Positions 22,228 to 33,884 of a stretch of 64,000 bases of DNA are shown in pieces (the first letter of the stretch is position 1; every line of letters starts with the position of its first letter). This DNA comes from Gliomastix tumulicola (taxonomy: Eukaryota; Ascomycota; Sordariomycetes; Hypocreales; Bionectriaceae): assembly GCA_001599755.1 (NCBI GenBank), contig BCHX01000001.1, forward strand, positions 5,332,001-5,396,000, in the 5' to 3' direction. A program made the position numbers and the translations under genes. The notes under the pieces were generated by a model. It worked only from the letters and a program-made list of their open reading frames with translations. It searched no databases and was not told the origin of the DNA.

Positions 22228-22695
22228 GGGGGGGGGACCTGTTATGGTATTCATGATTACGATTTTACGACGTTGGGACTGGACGAATTCTCGGTCTGAT
22301 TTGGAGCGTTGGTACTCCTTTTGGTGATGTTATAATTATACACCAGGTCAATGGCATCGGGAGAATCGCAGGTAGATAGATGATCCTGTATCATTTCATG
22401 GGCTGCATCTAGCTAGAGCAAATGGCGACGCCAGAGCAGCTCTGCTCCTGTACGCACAGTCCCTGAATATCAGGAAAGAAAACATCGTCCGCTATTTCAG
22501 TGCACGTATGGGTGAAGTGCTGTCCCTCCTTAAGCCTAGAAGCAATACCTATCCATCTCCTGGACCATAATGGAGAGATTATATCCCCAACGCCTTTATA
22601 AAAACAAAAAGTAGGCTCCGTGCCCTTCTCTCAGATCGTTATTCCGTCCAAGATTGTGCGGGTATGTTATCACGATTCCTCCGCCCACTACTCTT
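22228..22695. other. Convergent 3' region between the sec2-like gene and pus4
   Basis: These 468 bp hold the two 3' ends and nothing else that I can see. Confidence 0.5.
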
Positions 22696-24280
22696 TCAGT
22701 CTTGGATACCGTTCCAAGACTTCTCGCCGGGACTGCTGCTGCGTCTGGTCTTGGCTTTGACATTGCGCCCCGGAGAGCCCTCGCGACTGCTTGATCTGGC
22801 TCGCTTCAGGGGAGACGACGCGCGCAGCTTATCAGCCCGCGGTGACTTAGCCCGGGGGCTTGCGGGCTGGCTGTTGGCTTCGACTGATTGTCGTGGCGCA
22901 GCAGTGGTTGGTGACTTGTCCACGCCGTTCTCGTGTGGCGGCGGTGTTGCCTTTGCAGGAGTTTCAGGAGCAGTGGCCGGTTCCCCGTTCCAGCGCGCGA
23001 GCATGTTCCTAACCTTGGGGCCCCAGAACTTCTCATCCTGCTTGATGTCGTCGTACTCGAGGCAGTTCGGGCCGCCGACTGTGAAGTCGCTCTGGCGCGT
23101 ACGGCAGAGCTCGGCCATCAGAGCCGCCGAGTCGAGCTTGACGCCCAGGTCGTGGCAGAAGCTGCGGACGTAGAAGCCAGATGAGACGGCCATGCGGACC
23201 TTCATGGCCGGAGGTCCTTTGTCCGACCAGGGGAACGGTGTGCTGGGGTCGACTTGCTGGCAGCCCTCGATGAGCTCCTTGCCCCTCTCCCTCTTGGGCA
23301 GCTGTCCAAGCGCGCCGGACATCAAGGCCCGGTCCTTGTCGGAACGCTGGCGCTTGTTAGGCGAGTCGCGGATCAGGGCGTCCGTCCGCTCCTCGAAGTT
23401 GCGCTTGAAGGACTCGTGCGCCGCCACCGCCTGGTCGTCCTCCTCCTTCTCCTCGGGCGTGAGCTTCTTGACCGTCTCCTGGTTCTTCTTAATGCGCCAG
23501 ACCTGCTCGGCCAGGTTCCGCTCCGCCGCCTCGGCCTCCTCCGTCGGCCACCGGTGGTTGTGCGTCCCGGGCTCGTACCACTCCAGCAGCTCCAGCTCCG
23601 ACACGTCGACCTCCCTGGCCTCGATCTCGCGCGGTATCGGCCTGCCCTCGCGCGCGTACTCGTACAGCGGCTTCCCGTCCATCTTGAGCGCCGAGTACAG
23701 GGGCGGCGTCTGCTTCTGCTTGCCGCGGAAGGTCTCCAGCGCCTCGAGCACCTTGTCCCTGGTGATGTGGTCGTACCGGCGCTTCGTCAGGATCCGCCCG
23801 ACGCGGTCGTACGTGTCCGTCGCGGCGCCGAAGACGATGACGGCCTCGTACGTCTTGACGCAGTCGAGGAACTGCGACAGGCACTTGGTGCCCTGCCCGA
23901 TGCCCAGGATGAGGATGCCCGTGGCCAGCGGGTCGAGCGTGCCGCCGTGGCCCATCTTGAGCTGCGACGCCCGCTTCATCTTCCGGTTGAACTTCTTGCT
24001 GCCCGCGGCCTTGTCCTTGAGCGCGGATTCGATCGTCGGCTTGAAGTACTGTGACGGGCTGAAGGCGTTCTGGCATTCTCTGATGACCTGGGCCGAGGTG
24101 AAGCCCAGAGGCTTATTGATGGCTGTAAAAACACGTCTGTTAGCACTTTGCCGTCTAAGAAATCGCCCGCAACAGCTCGGGGTTCGCCCTGCAGACTTCA
24201 CGGCGGTTTCTCCCAGCGGGCTTCGCAGCAGGAGGTGGGAGCTTACCTAGACAGCCCTCGCGGACGACTTCTGAAGCCAT
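22696..24280 (-). CDS. pus4: tRNA pseudouridine-55 synthase Pus4 (TruB family)
   Basis: Exons are 24280-24247 and 24122-22696, coding for 486 residues. The 11-residue first exon (MASEVVREGCL) joins across a 124-nt intron (GTAAGC...TTTACAG) to AINKPLGFTSAQVI. Pus4 makes pseudouridine at position 55 of the T-loop of nuclear and mitochondrial tRNAs. TruB motif I (KPLGFTSAQVI) is at 15-25, and the catalytic motif GHGGTLDPLATGILILGIGQGTK has the nucleophilic Asp at residue 75. Later motifs are YDRVGRI, TPPLYSALKMDGKPLYEYAREG and SSGFYVRSFCHDLG. An insertion of about 100 residues rich in Lys and Glu separates these last two blocks. The C-terminal 100 residues are a Ser/Pro/Arg-rich tail (SPRAKSPRADK, SSREGSPGRN) absent from bacterial TruB. 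One ambiguous base (24325) lies just upstream of the start. Confidence 0.92.
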
Positions 24281-25514
24281 CCTGAACAGACTTGTGGCTC
24301 GTGGCATACGAGCTTTCTCGGGGGNATTCGTTTCGTGGGCGACAGCTTGTAACCAAAGAGCGAAAGGTAGGATAATCAAGGTCGCACTTAGACGGCAGTC
24401 GAAAAGAAAAAAAAATTAGAAATTCCACGGGGAGGTCGGGCGAGGCTATTCAGTGGGCGGGCAGAGCTGGACTTTATATAACCCCCGTCTATACGCTCGA
24501 GCAAACGCGACAAACCAAGGTATTCAGCGATCAAGAACAGACATTGAAACGGAGGGGATGAATAGCTATAAGAGATATTGTTCGACAATTGATCAATGGG
24601 AAGCGACCCGGCGCAAAACTTTTGGCGACGAGGCCAAGGTGAGAACAAATTAAGAAAAAAACCAGAGCGCATCGGTTACGGATCCCGGCCCCTGTCACAG
24701 GCCCGAAATTGGCAGCGCTCCAGCCCAGCGTAGTGGGCTTCAGTGGGCTTCAGTGGGACCTAGCCTGTAGTTGTGGTGGGAGTGCCGTCGAGTCAAGATG
24801 GAAGAGCGCTACGGGAAAGGTCAATACAGGTAGGCAGTCACATGCCAATGGACACTGCTATGAATATAACTGCACCTAGCCTTCTGTACCTGCCGTCAAA
24901 GCCCTATATACACGGAGCTTCAACAGCTTTCGAATGATTGGGGACTCGAGCAGCGGGGCAGGCTGTTGCGGACATAAAGTTGCAACTTTCAAGTAACTGT
25001 TTCTAGGGCAGTTGCGGCCTGCCACTGTTGCAGTTTTTGTGTCTCCTACCCCCAGAAACTGCCCCGCGATTGTCGTCTTGTAGCGTGCCTGCCGCCTGTG
25101 CACCACCAAATCCCATTAACCACCCGAACCGCGACCGCGTTTCCATCTGCTCATCCATCTATCATCCCAACTTCACCACACTTCGCCTCTTCGCGGACTG
25201 AGCTTTGATCACCTGCGCTTTCGATTAGATTTCACCTCACGTGCGCACATCTCCAAGGTCACTTCAATCCTCCGCCAGTAATCGCTCAGACTCCTCTTCA
25301 AGGCCTCGGACCGTACTCGAAGTCGACCCTCACCCCGAACGCTTCGTCGCTTTGCGCACTTCCCCAGCCGTTCTCCACGCCACGCGGAGGACCGACACCG
25401 ATTTGGCACCTGGAGGGAAGCTCCAGGTTCTTCCTACTGTCCCCAACTACACCGATCCCAGTGGACAGCCGGTTACAGTGGTCCTTCACAGGGCCACCCA
25501 CCCAACCTCCCAAG
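24281..25514. other. Divergent intergenic region pus4 / RFTS-domain gene
   Basis: This 1.2-kb region contains an ambiguous base at 24325 in a G run, and a tandem GTGGGCTTCA repeat around 24731-24752. Nothing in it looks like a gene. Confidence 0.5.
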
Positions 25515-25867
25515 ATGGCAGGACGAAGGCGGCGCGGAACGAACTCGAGCACAGAGAGCGTAGCCCTCGACCAACTGCGATACCGCACCGAGTCGACAGT
25601 CTTAAAACCTGTCTCGTCAGACACGCCAGAGGATAATTGGCCAACCTTCGAGTTGGACGACGCCGTCATTCTCGGCAAGGACGGCCGCAAACTGGAGAAT
25701 GCCCTCGATGTGATCCTTAACGGGCCTTTCATCGTGCGCGGGCGCATGCTCCTCGAGGACGAAGAACAACGAAGTCACTTGGTGACGAGAGTCCGGGCAC
25801 CAGTACCTATTGAGATCTGGCCGTGTCAGCGTTACTCCATCGGCGAGACGGAAGGCGGCAAGCCCAG

Positions 25868-25902
<35 letters not shown>

Positions 25903-28038
25903 CCGATGCGCCCCCAATCATGTCAGTTCTCTGGGTTTCTGGCCAGGGTGGCTGGTTCGAGGTGAACCCTGCTCCGGCATATCTGCCTATCTACCGGAAC
26001 ATCTGCGACGCGATCAAGCTCTTCTACGCAATCTATGATATTTACAACCGCGCCGACACCAAGTTTCGAAATGCAGAGAATAGCGCCAAGGACCCAACCG
26101 AGAGACTTGCACCCTTATTCTTGAAATACGCTGTCCGCGCGGGTAGCGGTCTAACTGTCGAAGAGGTTGAGAAGCGCTGCCTTGACGTCGCTCCCTTCCT
26201 CATCAGCCAGTTCTTGGACGATCTCAACTTCTGGAAGAAGACGTATTTGTATCAATGGTTCAAGGATACGCATGAGGTAGGCTCCTATCCCAAGGACATA
26301 CCACCACCACCATATGAATGGGAGACTGACTAGGTTGGATGGGTGTAGGACATTTTCAAAAAGATCTCGCATTTCAAAAGGAACCCGAAGCCCATTACAG
26401 CAGACCGGCCGCCGGTTGAGATGCCTGTCACATCTACGCTCCCGACCCGAACTCGTAACCAGTCCTCGACGCCGGCAGTAGAGACGCCTGCCGCCACTCA
26501 TCGCAGTTCATCAAGAGCCAGGTCGACTAGATCTGCTTCGTCCGCCACTGGCCCGCAAGCAAATGCGCCAGTGCAGGTCGCCCCTCCAGCTTTGACGACT
26601 TCGACGAGACGCACACCCAGAGCAGAAGCTGGGTCTCACACAAACATTGCTGCTCGGGTCGTCCAGGAAGCCGTTGTACAAAGTCCGCAAGTTGACGAGG
26701 CAGTCGATACCAGCACGGACGGATCAGCCTTTGGCAGTGTCCTGCCAGTCGTCTCAGCAACGCTAGACAATCTCGCTGAATCGAAGAGGGGCATCACCTT
26801 CAGTGGATTTGTGAACAAGATTTATTTCGATCACAAGTTTCCTAACTACAGAAACGGTCAATCCGGATCCCATAAAATTCCTGTGGAGGAAGTCCTCCAC
26901 TACAATGCCAGGGAGCTGCTCGACAGGATAGAACCGAAGTATCACGGCACAGAGGTCTACACGTGGCTGCAAGAAAAGTCCACCACACCCTTCCAACCAA
27001 TCGCCATCAAGTTGTCCGACTTTCCGTACACGTTCGTGCCTAGACGGAAGAAGGCGCCACGGGGCCAAAATGAGCTTATAGATCGTGCAACGGCCAACAA
27101 TGCCGGGTCTTCACTAGACCGTGAGACAGCATCCAACGACCGATCCAGATCTCCTAGGGCCGGAAAGGGCTTGAAAATGCCCGGAAGACGCCCCAAGAAG
27201 TCGAGCCTCAGACTAACTAGCTCCAAGAAGAGGCCTTTCTCGGAGGTCGAGAGCGGTTCAGAGTCTGACATATCGGAGACTGGCCCCAAGAAGTCGCATT
27301 TTTTCCAAGACGGAGATGAGTCCATGGAAGAAGCCGAGGACATCAATCCAGCCCACAAACTCGAGAACGCCGTACGCATCGTCATACAAGCGGACAAGAT
27401 CCCTTCCGCAGTTCCAAAGGGGCATCACGGTGCCTGGACATGCGAGCAGGATGACTGCGACTACATCGTTCGTGGCGCAGACGCAGAAGAGTGCCAGGCA
27501 CGCATCAAGGCACACTTCGAGCACCACGAGCAGCAAGACGAACGAGTCCAACTGGCCATAACCGAGGGTACTCGAGGCCACACGCAGATTAAGTATGCCT
27601 GGTTCCCCCCTATATTACTTATTGTACACCTACGCGACAACAGCCCTTCCTCTTTCACTGAAGCACCTTCGGCCCGGCGCATAAGCTCCGTTCCGTCCAC
27701 TCTTGCGACCTCTCGCCCGCCTCGGCGAAGTTCCCGAGACCATGTCCAGCAGTTTGAGAGAAACAAGAGTCTATCTGCGCCAGCATCGTCCCAGGAGAGC
27801 AGTAGTGCTGCCCCTCAAGAACCCTCCAGACGGTCCTTCCGCCGCCTCCTCGAGCAGTTCCGCAGATCACCCCATCCAGTGTCTGATACCATACATAAGC
27901 TGACAGCTGTCCCACAGCAACTTGCTAGAAAAGATCAAGCGTCTCGGCGAAAAGCAGCAACCAGATGCGCAGCCCCAGCTCGCGCCCAGAAACGGCGTCG
28001 TTGTGCCGCAGCGGATCAAAACGAATCTGATAGTATGA
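25515..28038 (+). CDS. RFTS-domain protein with C2H2-type zinc finger, Raf2/DIM-7-like (heterochromatin)
   Basis: The model is 25515-26276, 26349-27592 and 27918-28038, coding for 708 residues. Residues about 45-250 resemble the replication-foci-targeting (RFTS) fold: LGKDGRKLENALDVILNGPFIVRGR, WVSGQGGWFEVNPAPAYLPIYRNICDAIKLFYAIYDIY. An acidic Asp run (DDDDGDDDDDDAD) sits inside it. A second helical block (about 395-500) contains ITFSGFVNKIYFDHKFPNY. A CCHH zinc finger lies near 619-647 (Cys619, Cys624, His643, His646/647). RFTS outside DNA methyltransferases is known in fission yeast Raf2, part of the Clr4/Cul4 H3K9 methylation complex, and in the related Neurospora DIM-7; that assignment is inference. 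The last intron (325 nt) is set by GTATGC, GCTGAC, CCCACAG and the resulting NNLLEKIKRLGEKQQ end; without it the frame stays open to 28046. Confidence 0.65.
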
Positions 28039-28756
28039 CCCAGTGAGAGCGCTTATCCCGGCTCCTGGGTAGTTGTTTGTCGTCGGAGGTTATATGTCCT
28101 TTGCCCACGTTCAGTCCTTTTTTTTTTTTTTTTTTTTACACATGACGTGTATGATATCACGAAGGTTTAGTATGGAATTTGGTATATTACTGGCCCGGCG
28201 AGGCTGTGAACGATACCCCGGCGTAATCAGGTGGCAGGGTCTACTCTTTTGCCTGTGTTTCCCCCCCGTCTGAATACACAGTGAGGAGTTGGCTGTAGCT
28301 TTCACGAAGGAGAGGATAGGGTTGCTTTATGGTATACGAAACGACTATACGAAACGGCCTTTAGGTCTCGATAATTGGAAGTGGAAACTCGACCGGAGGT
28401 GGGAAGCTAGGCTGATTCAACGATTTCATAAGGCTCGTCTATCAGACATTCATTACAATGTTTAGGACGTGTCACATTTGCTCGTCACTATCATCATTGC
28501 CGCGGCTTTTGTAGACTAACTTCATGAGACCTGTGTACTTTCAAAAGCTACCTTCCTCTGAAAAATTCAAGCATACCGTCATCATCTTCCGGTATGCCCG
28601 AACCCTTTGCAGCTCTCTAAATGCTGTTGGAATATCTAGCGTTCAACAAACGCTCCAAACTCCCGGTATAACACAAGACTAATTGTTTCTCTTTTGTCCC
28701 GCACCCCTATTTCTCCCAATAACGTACAGAATTTAGACAATGTCGGACAAGCTATC
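28039..28756. other. Convergent 3' region, RFTS gene and cbp80
   Basis: These 718 bp hold the two 3' ends. There is an uninterrupted T run at about 28118-28137. No gene is seen. Confidence 0.5.
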
Positions 28757-31347
28757 CTAAGCATCGTCCGTTACCATCTCCGTGCTCGCCGCCGCCTTGC
28801 TCTTAGCAGCGTCGATGAGGAAGGCCTCCTCCATGGCGGCCTTGCGCTGGTAGACGCGCAGCCAGCGCTGGCCCCATTCTCTGAGGAGAGCCTCGCGGTC
28901 AGATGAGCCGTCGCCAGACTCCATGAGCTCGTCCTTGCTGCCGGCAGCCCAGCTAGACAGAGCGTCATTCATAGTGCGGAACATGTCACGCATGGCGGCG
29001 GCCTCCTTGGCGGCAGTCTCGTCGTCGGCGTCGGGGGAGCTGTAGAGCTGGCGGACACGGGATGTGACCTTGCCGACGGTGTTGGAGACGAGCTCGAAGA
29101 CATGAGGCTGGGCGAGGGAGTCCCCGTTCCCGGCTCCGCTGACGGACGTGCTCGCGACGAGGACCCAGTCGACGACGGAGAGCGGCGTGAGGACGGAGTA
29201 GTTGAGCAGCTTCTCGAGGATCGAGAGCGCGACGCCCGGGTGCGCGTGCCAGTACGCCATGACCGAAGAGACGATCTGCGCGCGGGCGGACGCCGACGCC
29301 GACGCGTCGTCGAGGAGACGACCCTTGGAGCGATCGATGCACGCGAGGACGTGGCTCAGCGACTTGGAGCCCACGAAGCAGACGGCCGTCATGAAGACGT
29401 CGGTGCTGGCGACGACGGGGTCAAGTTGCCGCTCCGCGGCCTGGGCGCGGATGCTGTCTATGACCGGCTGGATCTCCTCGTCAGGGGCTTTGCGCTTCAG
29501 GAGGCCAGCAAGCTCCTGGCCTTCCTTGGCGAATGGCGTATCTAGGCTGTGTTAGAACTTGTAGCTTCCCTCAAGACGTCTCAGTGGGCAAACATACCTT
29601 CGCTGGCGTACTTGAAGTCGGGGACATCCTTCTCCATATCAGGGCTGATCAGCTGCTCCAGCTTGGGAGGCAGCGTCTTCTGGATTCTCTGGGCGAAGCT
29701 GAGCCGGACTTCCTTGTCAAGTGCTCCCTTCAGGAACCACTTAGACGGATGGAGGTCTGCAATCTCGGCATCGTCCGCCCACTCGGACCACTTCCACGTG
29801 AAGCCAAAATTGCTCAGGTGATGCGAGAACCAGTCCAAGAAACGGTAGCTCAGCTCAAGGTCCAGTCGCGGGTTGGCCTTGTATACGAAGCGGATTGCTC
29901 GGCCAAGACTAGGCGCTATAGCGGCGGGGGCGAGCTTGCATGCCTCAGTCAGGATGGAGTGGTAGTAGACCAGCTTGTGCTCGGGCTTCGGTAGCTGAAA
30001 CAGCTGTGAGAAGACCGTGTCCACAGCCACGTCTTCAGGCTTCCACGTAGAACGGTCCGCGGGGAAGTTGCGCAGCTCGTCGAAGGGGGTAGCTCGCTTA
30101 ACAAAGGTGCCGTCGGCAAAGTAGCAGTCGAGATCCATCAGGTACCGGGCCGGAACGTGGCGGTTGAAGTCGAGAGTGTTAATCGTATCAACAAGTCCGT
30201 CACGGATGAGGGACGAAGCGATCGTATTCGGACCAGGAACAGACTCGGTCTCCTGGTCAGCGTAGACTGAGAAGTACACCTCCGGAAACAGGGGCCGCGG
30301 GCCAGCGACCACGGTCTCGGGGATGTTGAGGGTTGGAAGTGCATGTTTTGTCGGGTTCGAGAGCTTCTCCTGGAGCTCGATGTCTTCGAGGGGCATGATC
30401 CAGGGTCGGGGTATGCAGGGAAGCGCCCAGTCCTTGGCCGCCTCGGCCTGCAACTGCTGCTGAAGTAGAGTGCAGAGGCTCGAGGTGCCCTTCTCCTTCT
30501 TGGAAGCAACAAATGGGTCGATCAGGGCTTGCAGAGAATGCGGCTCGGAAGCGATGATGTCGGTCTTCTCCAGCAGCTCGGCTGCCTTCTGGTGGAACAT
30601 GCCCGGGGCTCCGGCCATGATATACGGGATGGTCAACTGGATGATCTTGACGAGCTCGGTGCCAATTGTCTGGATGAAGTCAGCATGATCTTGAGCCATA
30701 GAGAACTATGTGAATATCGGGGTTTGCGGGCGGGCATGCATACATCTTCCGAGCTAGCAGTTTGGAGGGCGGCTGCCCGAGTGAAGAGCTCATCCAGGAC
30801 GGGGAACAAGCCATCGCCCTCGAACAGAGACTGGAGGCAGGCCAAGAACTTGAGATGAAGCTTCACCTCCCTCCACTCGCCACGTCCGATCTTCTCCTGC
30901 GTCTTCTCCACCACCTGGGAGAGCACGTCGTCGACGACTTCGGGCTTGCGGGTGTTGGCGACCAGCACCACGGCGGCCACGAAGGGCGTCTTCAGCGGCT
31001 GCTCGACCTGCAGCTGCAGGACCAGCTCGAAGAAGACCCGGCGGAGGTCCTCATAGTCATAGTGGTCGGCAACCATGAACGCGATGGACTGCACCTCCTC
31101 GGACCAGCGTCTCAGTGGCGACTCGGCGATGCTGAGAAGCTGGCGTCGGACTCGAACATGCAGCGGCGCATTGTCGGTGCGCCTGCGCTGGTTTCGGCGA
31201 TCGTAGTTATCATCGTCATCTAGGGAAATGGATCTGTCAGACTTGCAACACATGGCGAACCCTGGGGGTGATGATGCGCGGCGCCGTACCTCGATATCTG
31301 CGTTTGCGATTATGCCCTCCCGACTGTCTCCGGTCGCTGTCAGCCAT
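28757..31347 (-). CDS. cbp80: Nuclear cap-binding complex large subunit CBP80
   Basis: Exons are 31347-31290, 31219-30744, 30705-29598 and 29541-28757, coding for 808 residues. The three introns are 70, 38 and 56 nt; the 38-nt one (GTATGC...CACATAG) is unusually short but both joins keep the frame (SSED-FSMAQDH). CBP80, with CBP20, binds the m7G cap of new transcripts in the nucleus and links them to splicing, export and decay. The N-terminus is short and basic (RRQSGGHNRKRRYR). The MIF4G-like first helical domain includes SIAESPLRRWSEEVQSIAFMVADHYDYEDLRRVF and VVLVANTRKPEVVDDVL. Later blocks are GTELVKIIQLTIPYIMA, RYLMDLDCYFADGTFVKRATPF, SLGRAIRFVYKANPRLDLELSYRFLDWFSHHLSNFGFTWKWSEW, and VFMTAVCFVGSKSLSHVLACIDRSKGRL. 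The length is typical. Confidence 0.92.
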
Positions 31348-32384
31348 TGCGCCAATCTAGAGGCACCAAGATTTGTCAATGTCGTGACAGCAGAAATGAC
31401 GGATACCAGCGTGCGAAGTGGCGCAAACGTTAATGAAGAGAGATGCAGAAGACAGATGGGAAAGGCAGCTCTGCAGAAAGGCAGAAAATTGAGAGCTTCA
31501 GGCGCGATCCGCTTCTTCGCTCAAGCCAGAAAGTTAGTTAGTAGTAGGTGAGGTACGTCAAGGTGCGCGTTCGGTGGAGCTGATTGGAAAACGGGAGCTT
31601 GAGGGGCGCCCCAACCAAAGGTGCCTGTTGATTTTATTTTTTGGGGCCTGAGGCACCGAATGTTGGAGGTGCTTCATCAACGAGGTGCGAGACGGAGACC
31701 AATCATAGCCAGGCTGATGAGTTCCATTGGCTTCTTCCAGTATTCAGTGAAGGGCGTAAGACTACTACTACTACTCACAAGTTATACCACCCGCCAAAAG
31801 CTGCCAAAGTACCTACAAGTACCTTATTCTCGTCAGGAAGTGCTAATGCCCGCACGCCTCGACCGACATGAAACGCAAAAGAAATAAAAAGTGCAACATA
31901 ATGTGTAAAAAAGCCATCTCTGTCATGAACCGAAACGTGGTCTAAAGCGTAATTCCTGTGATATTCGTCTTCGATGCGCCTCCATTGCTTCCCTCCCCCA
32001 ATACCTGCCGTTTGTCGTCATGATCCCAGAAGGCTTCGTCAGCCTGTATACCAGGCGCGCAGACGCGCGCAATAGGCCCCAGTCCATTCTTCACAGAAAG
32101 TCTTTGGCTTCCGTGTTCATTCAACTTTTCGCGCCTGCAAGCTCATCTTCCAACTTCTCGAGTGGACCTTTTATGTTTTCCCCGGCTCACAAAGTTCCAA
32201 AGTCCGAGATCTGGAGTCGTGCCGTTCGACGAGCGACCTCATCAGTGAAAAGATGCCGTGACACATCCAGATCCGGGCCCTCCATCAAAGATGGAGGGGT
32301 CCACCATGGTGTACCAGAGTAGATTTACTGGGCCTAGCTCAGGCGAATGATATTGTTTCCTTTCCCCTCAGGAAGGAATCAATA
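31348..32384. other. Intergenic region upstream of cbp80
   Basis: This 1.0-kb region holds the cbp80 promoter and the gsk3 3' end. It has a short (ACT)n run near 31763-31776 and AAGTACCT-type motifs near 31807-31823. No gene is seen. Confidence 0.5.
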
Positions 32385-33884
32385 TCAATCCAGTTTCGCC
32401 ATCATCTCCTGCTTTGATAGCGGCGTGAAGTTGTCGATATCGAGGCCTTTCGAGGCAAGCTCAGGGCGGATGTGCGCCGGCACAAGCTGGTGGTTCAGGT
32501 GGGGGGCGATGGACAGCTCTGTTTGCATGTTAGCCTTCTGTCGAAGAGACCAGAGCGCTCAACTGGACATCAGATTGCAATCAACGCACCATGACGAGTG
32601 AAATCGAAGAGATCAGGCAGATCTCGCATCTGGCCGGTCCCGTGTCGCGAGTCAGGCAGCTTCGTGTTGGGAGCACGCAGTTCGTCGAAGAACGGGTGCA
32701 CCATGGCGTCAACGGCCGACTGCCTCTCGGTCGGGGTATACTCCAGAAGTCGGGCAATGAGGTCGATCGCGTGGGCGTCAGCCTTGCGGAAGACCTTGTT
32801 GAAGGGGTGAGGCTTGATCTGAGGGAACTTGTGCTCCATGTAGTTGGGGTTCATGGTGCGGATTTGCTCCCGCGTGGGGGTGCCGAGCACCTTGATAATC
32901 TCCACGAGCTGGTCAATCCCTGACTCGCCGGGGAAGAGAGGCTGGCCGAGCATCAGCTCAGCCATCACACATCCGGTCGACCAAACGTCTGTGAGGTAGA
33001 TCAGTCAGCATCATGCCCAGGAGATGCAAAAATGAGTGTGGCTAGCCTACCGATCTTCGTGGTGTAGTTAGTAGCACCAAAAATGAGCTCGGGAGCACGG
33101 TAGTACCGGGAGCAGATGTAGGACACGTTGGGTTCGTTCTCAACCAGGATTTTCGCGCTTCCAAAATCACAGAGTTTGAGGATTCCGGAGTTGGGGTCGA
33201 GAAGCAGATTCTGAGGCTTGATGTCGCGATGGCAGATGCCCTGGGAATGGATGTACGCGAGTGCCCTGAACAGTTGGTAGATATACAGCTTGACTTCGAG
33301 GATAGGCATGGTTGTCTTCATCTTGTTGAAGAATCGAGAAGCTCGGTACACCGTCTCGGGCACAAATTCTTGGACAAGGTTCAGGTACACTTCATCTTTC
33401 TGCAGGGGCTGTCAGTGACGGTGACGACTGGTGCTCGTGGGCGCGCGAAAACTTACCCGCTCCCCGTTGGAGTAGTAGAAGGCCTTCAGCTGAACGACGT
33501 TGGGGTGTCGCACAATGCGCATGATCTGAAGCTCACGGTTCTGCAATGAGGGGTTAGACGACGATCGAGCCCATCGCAATTGGAGTGTAGTCAACGCGTA
33601 CCTTGAACCTCTTGTCCTGCAGAACCCGCTTGATGGCAGCGTCCTCGCCTGAGGGCGAGAGCTTGGTTTGGAAAACAACACCGAAAGACCCATTGCCAAC
33701 AATCTTGCACTGCGTGTACTGCAGGTCTCTGGTCTCGCCAGTAATGCCATCCTGGACCTTCTCGCGGATTACCTCTGCAAGCAATCGAGTCAGCAGCTGG
33801 TCTGGCATCGCCCCAAAAACGCGGCAATCTGCACTTACCACCCATTCTCAAGCTGTTGAAAGCGTTAGGCCGATGCGAAGACAT
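32385..33884 (-). CDS. gsk3: Glycogen synthase kinase 3 (GSK-3/Skp1-type Ser/Thr kinase)
   Basis: Six exons: 33884-33839, 33774-33602, 33540-33457, 33399-33051, 32988-32590 and 32518-32385, coding for 394 residues, normal for fungal GSK-3. All five introns are 57-71 nt with clean GT-AG ends. GSK-3 phosphorylates primed substrates in glucose, stress, cell-wall and developmental signalling. Key residues: Gly loop GNGSFG (42-47), ATP-anchoring Lys64, catalytic HRDIKPQN (158-165), DFG (179-181), activation-loop Tyr195 in NVSYICSRYYRAPE, and FPGESGIDQLVEIIKVLGTP, the GSK-3-specific insert area. The last exon gives HELSIAPHLNHQLVP and FTPLSKQEMMAKLD. The start MSSHRPNAFNSLRMG matches the usual fungal N-terminus. 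Unlike animal GSK-3 beta, no Ser9-type RTTSF inhibitory motif is present. Confidence 0.97.

Noticed and set aside
23254..24054. Plus-strand open frame of 266 codons
   Set aside because: Antisense to pus4, Leu/Arg-rich, a shadow of GC-rich codons.
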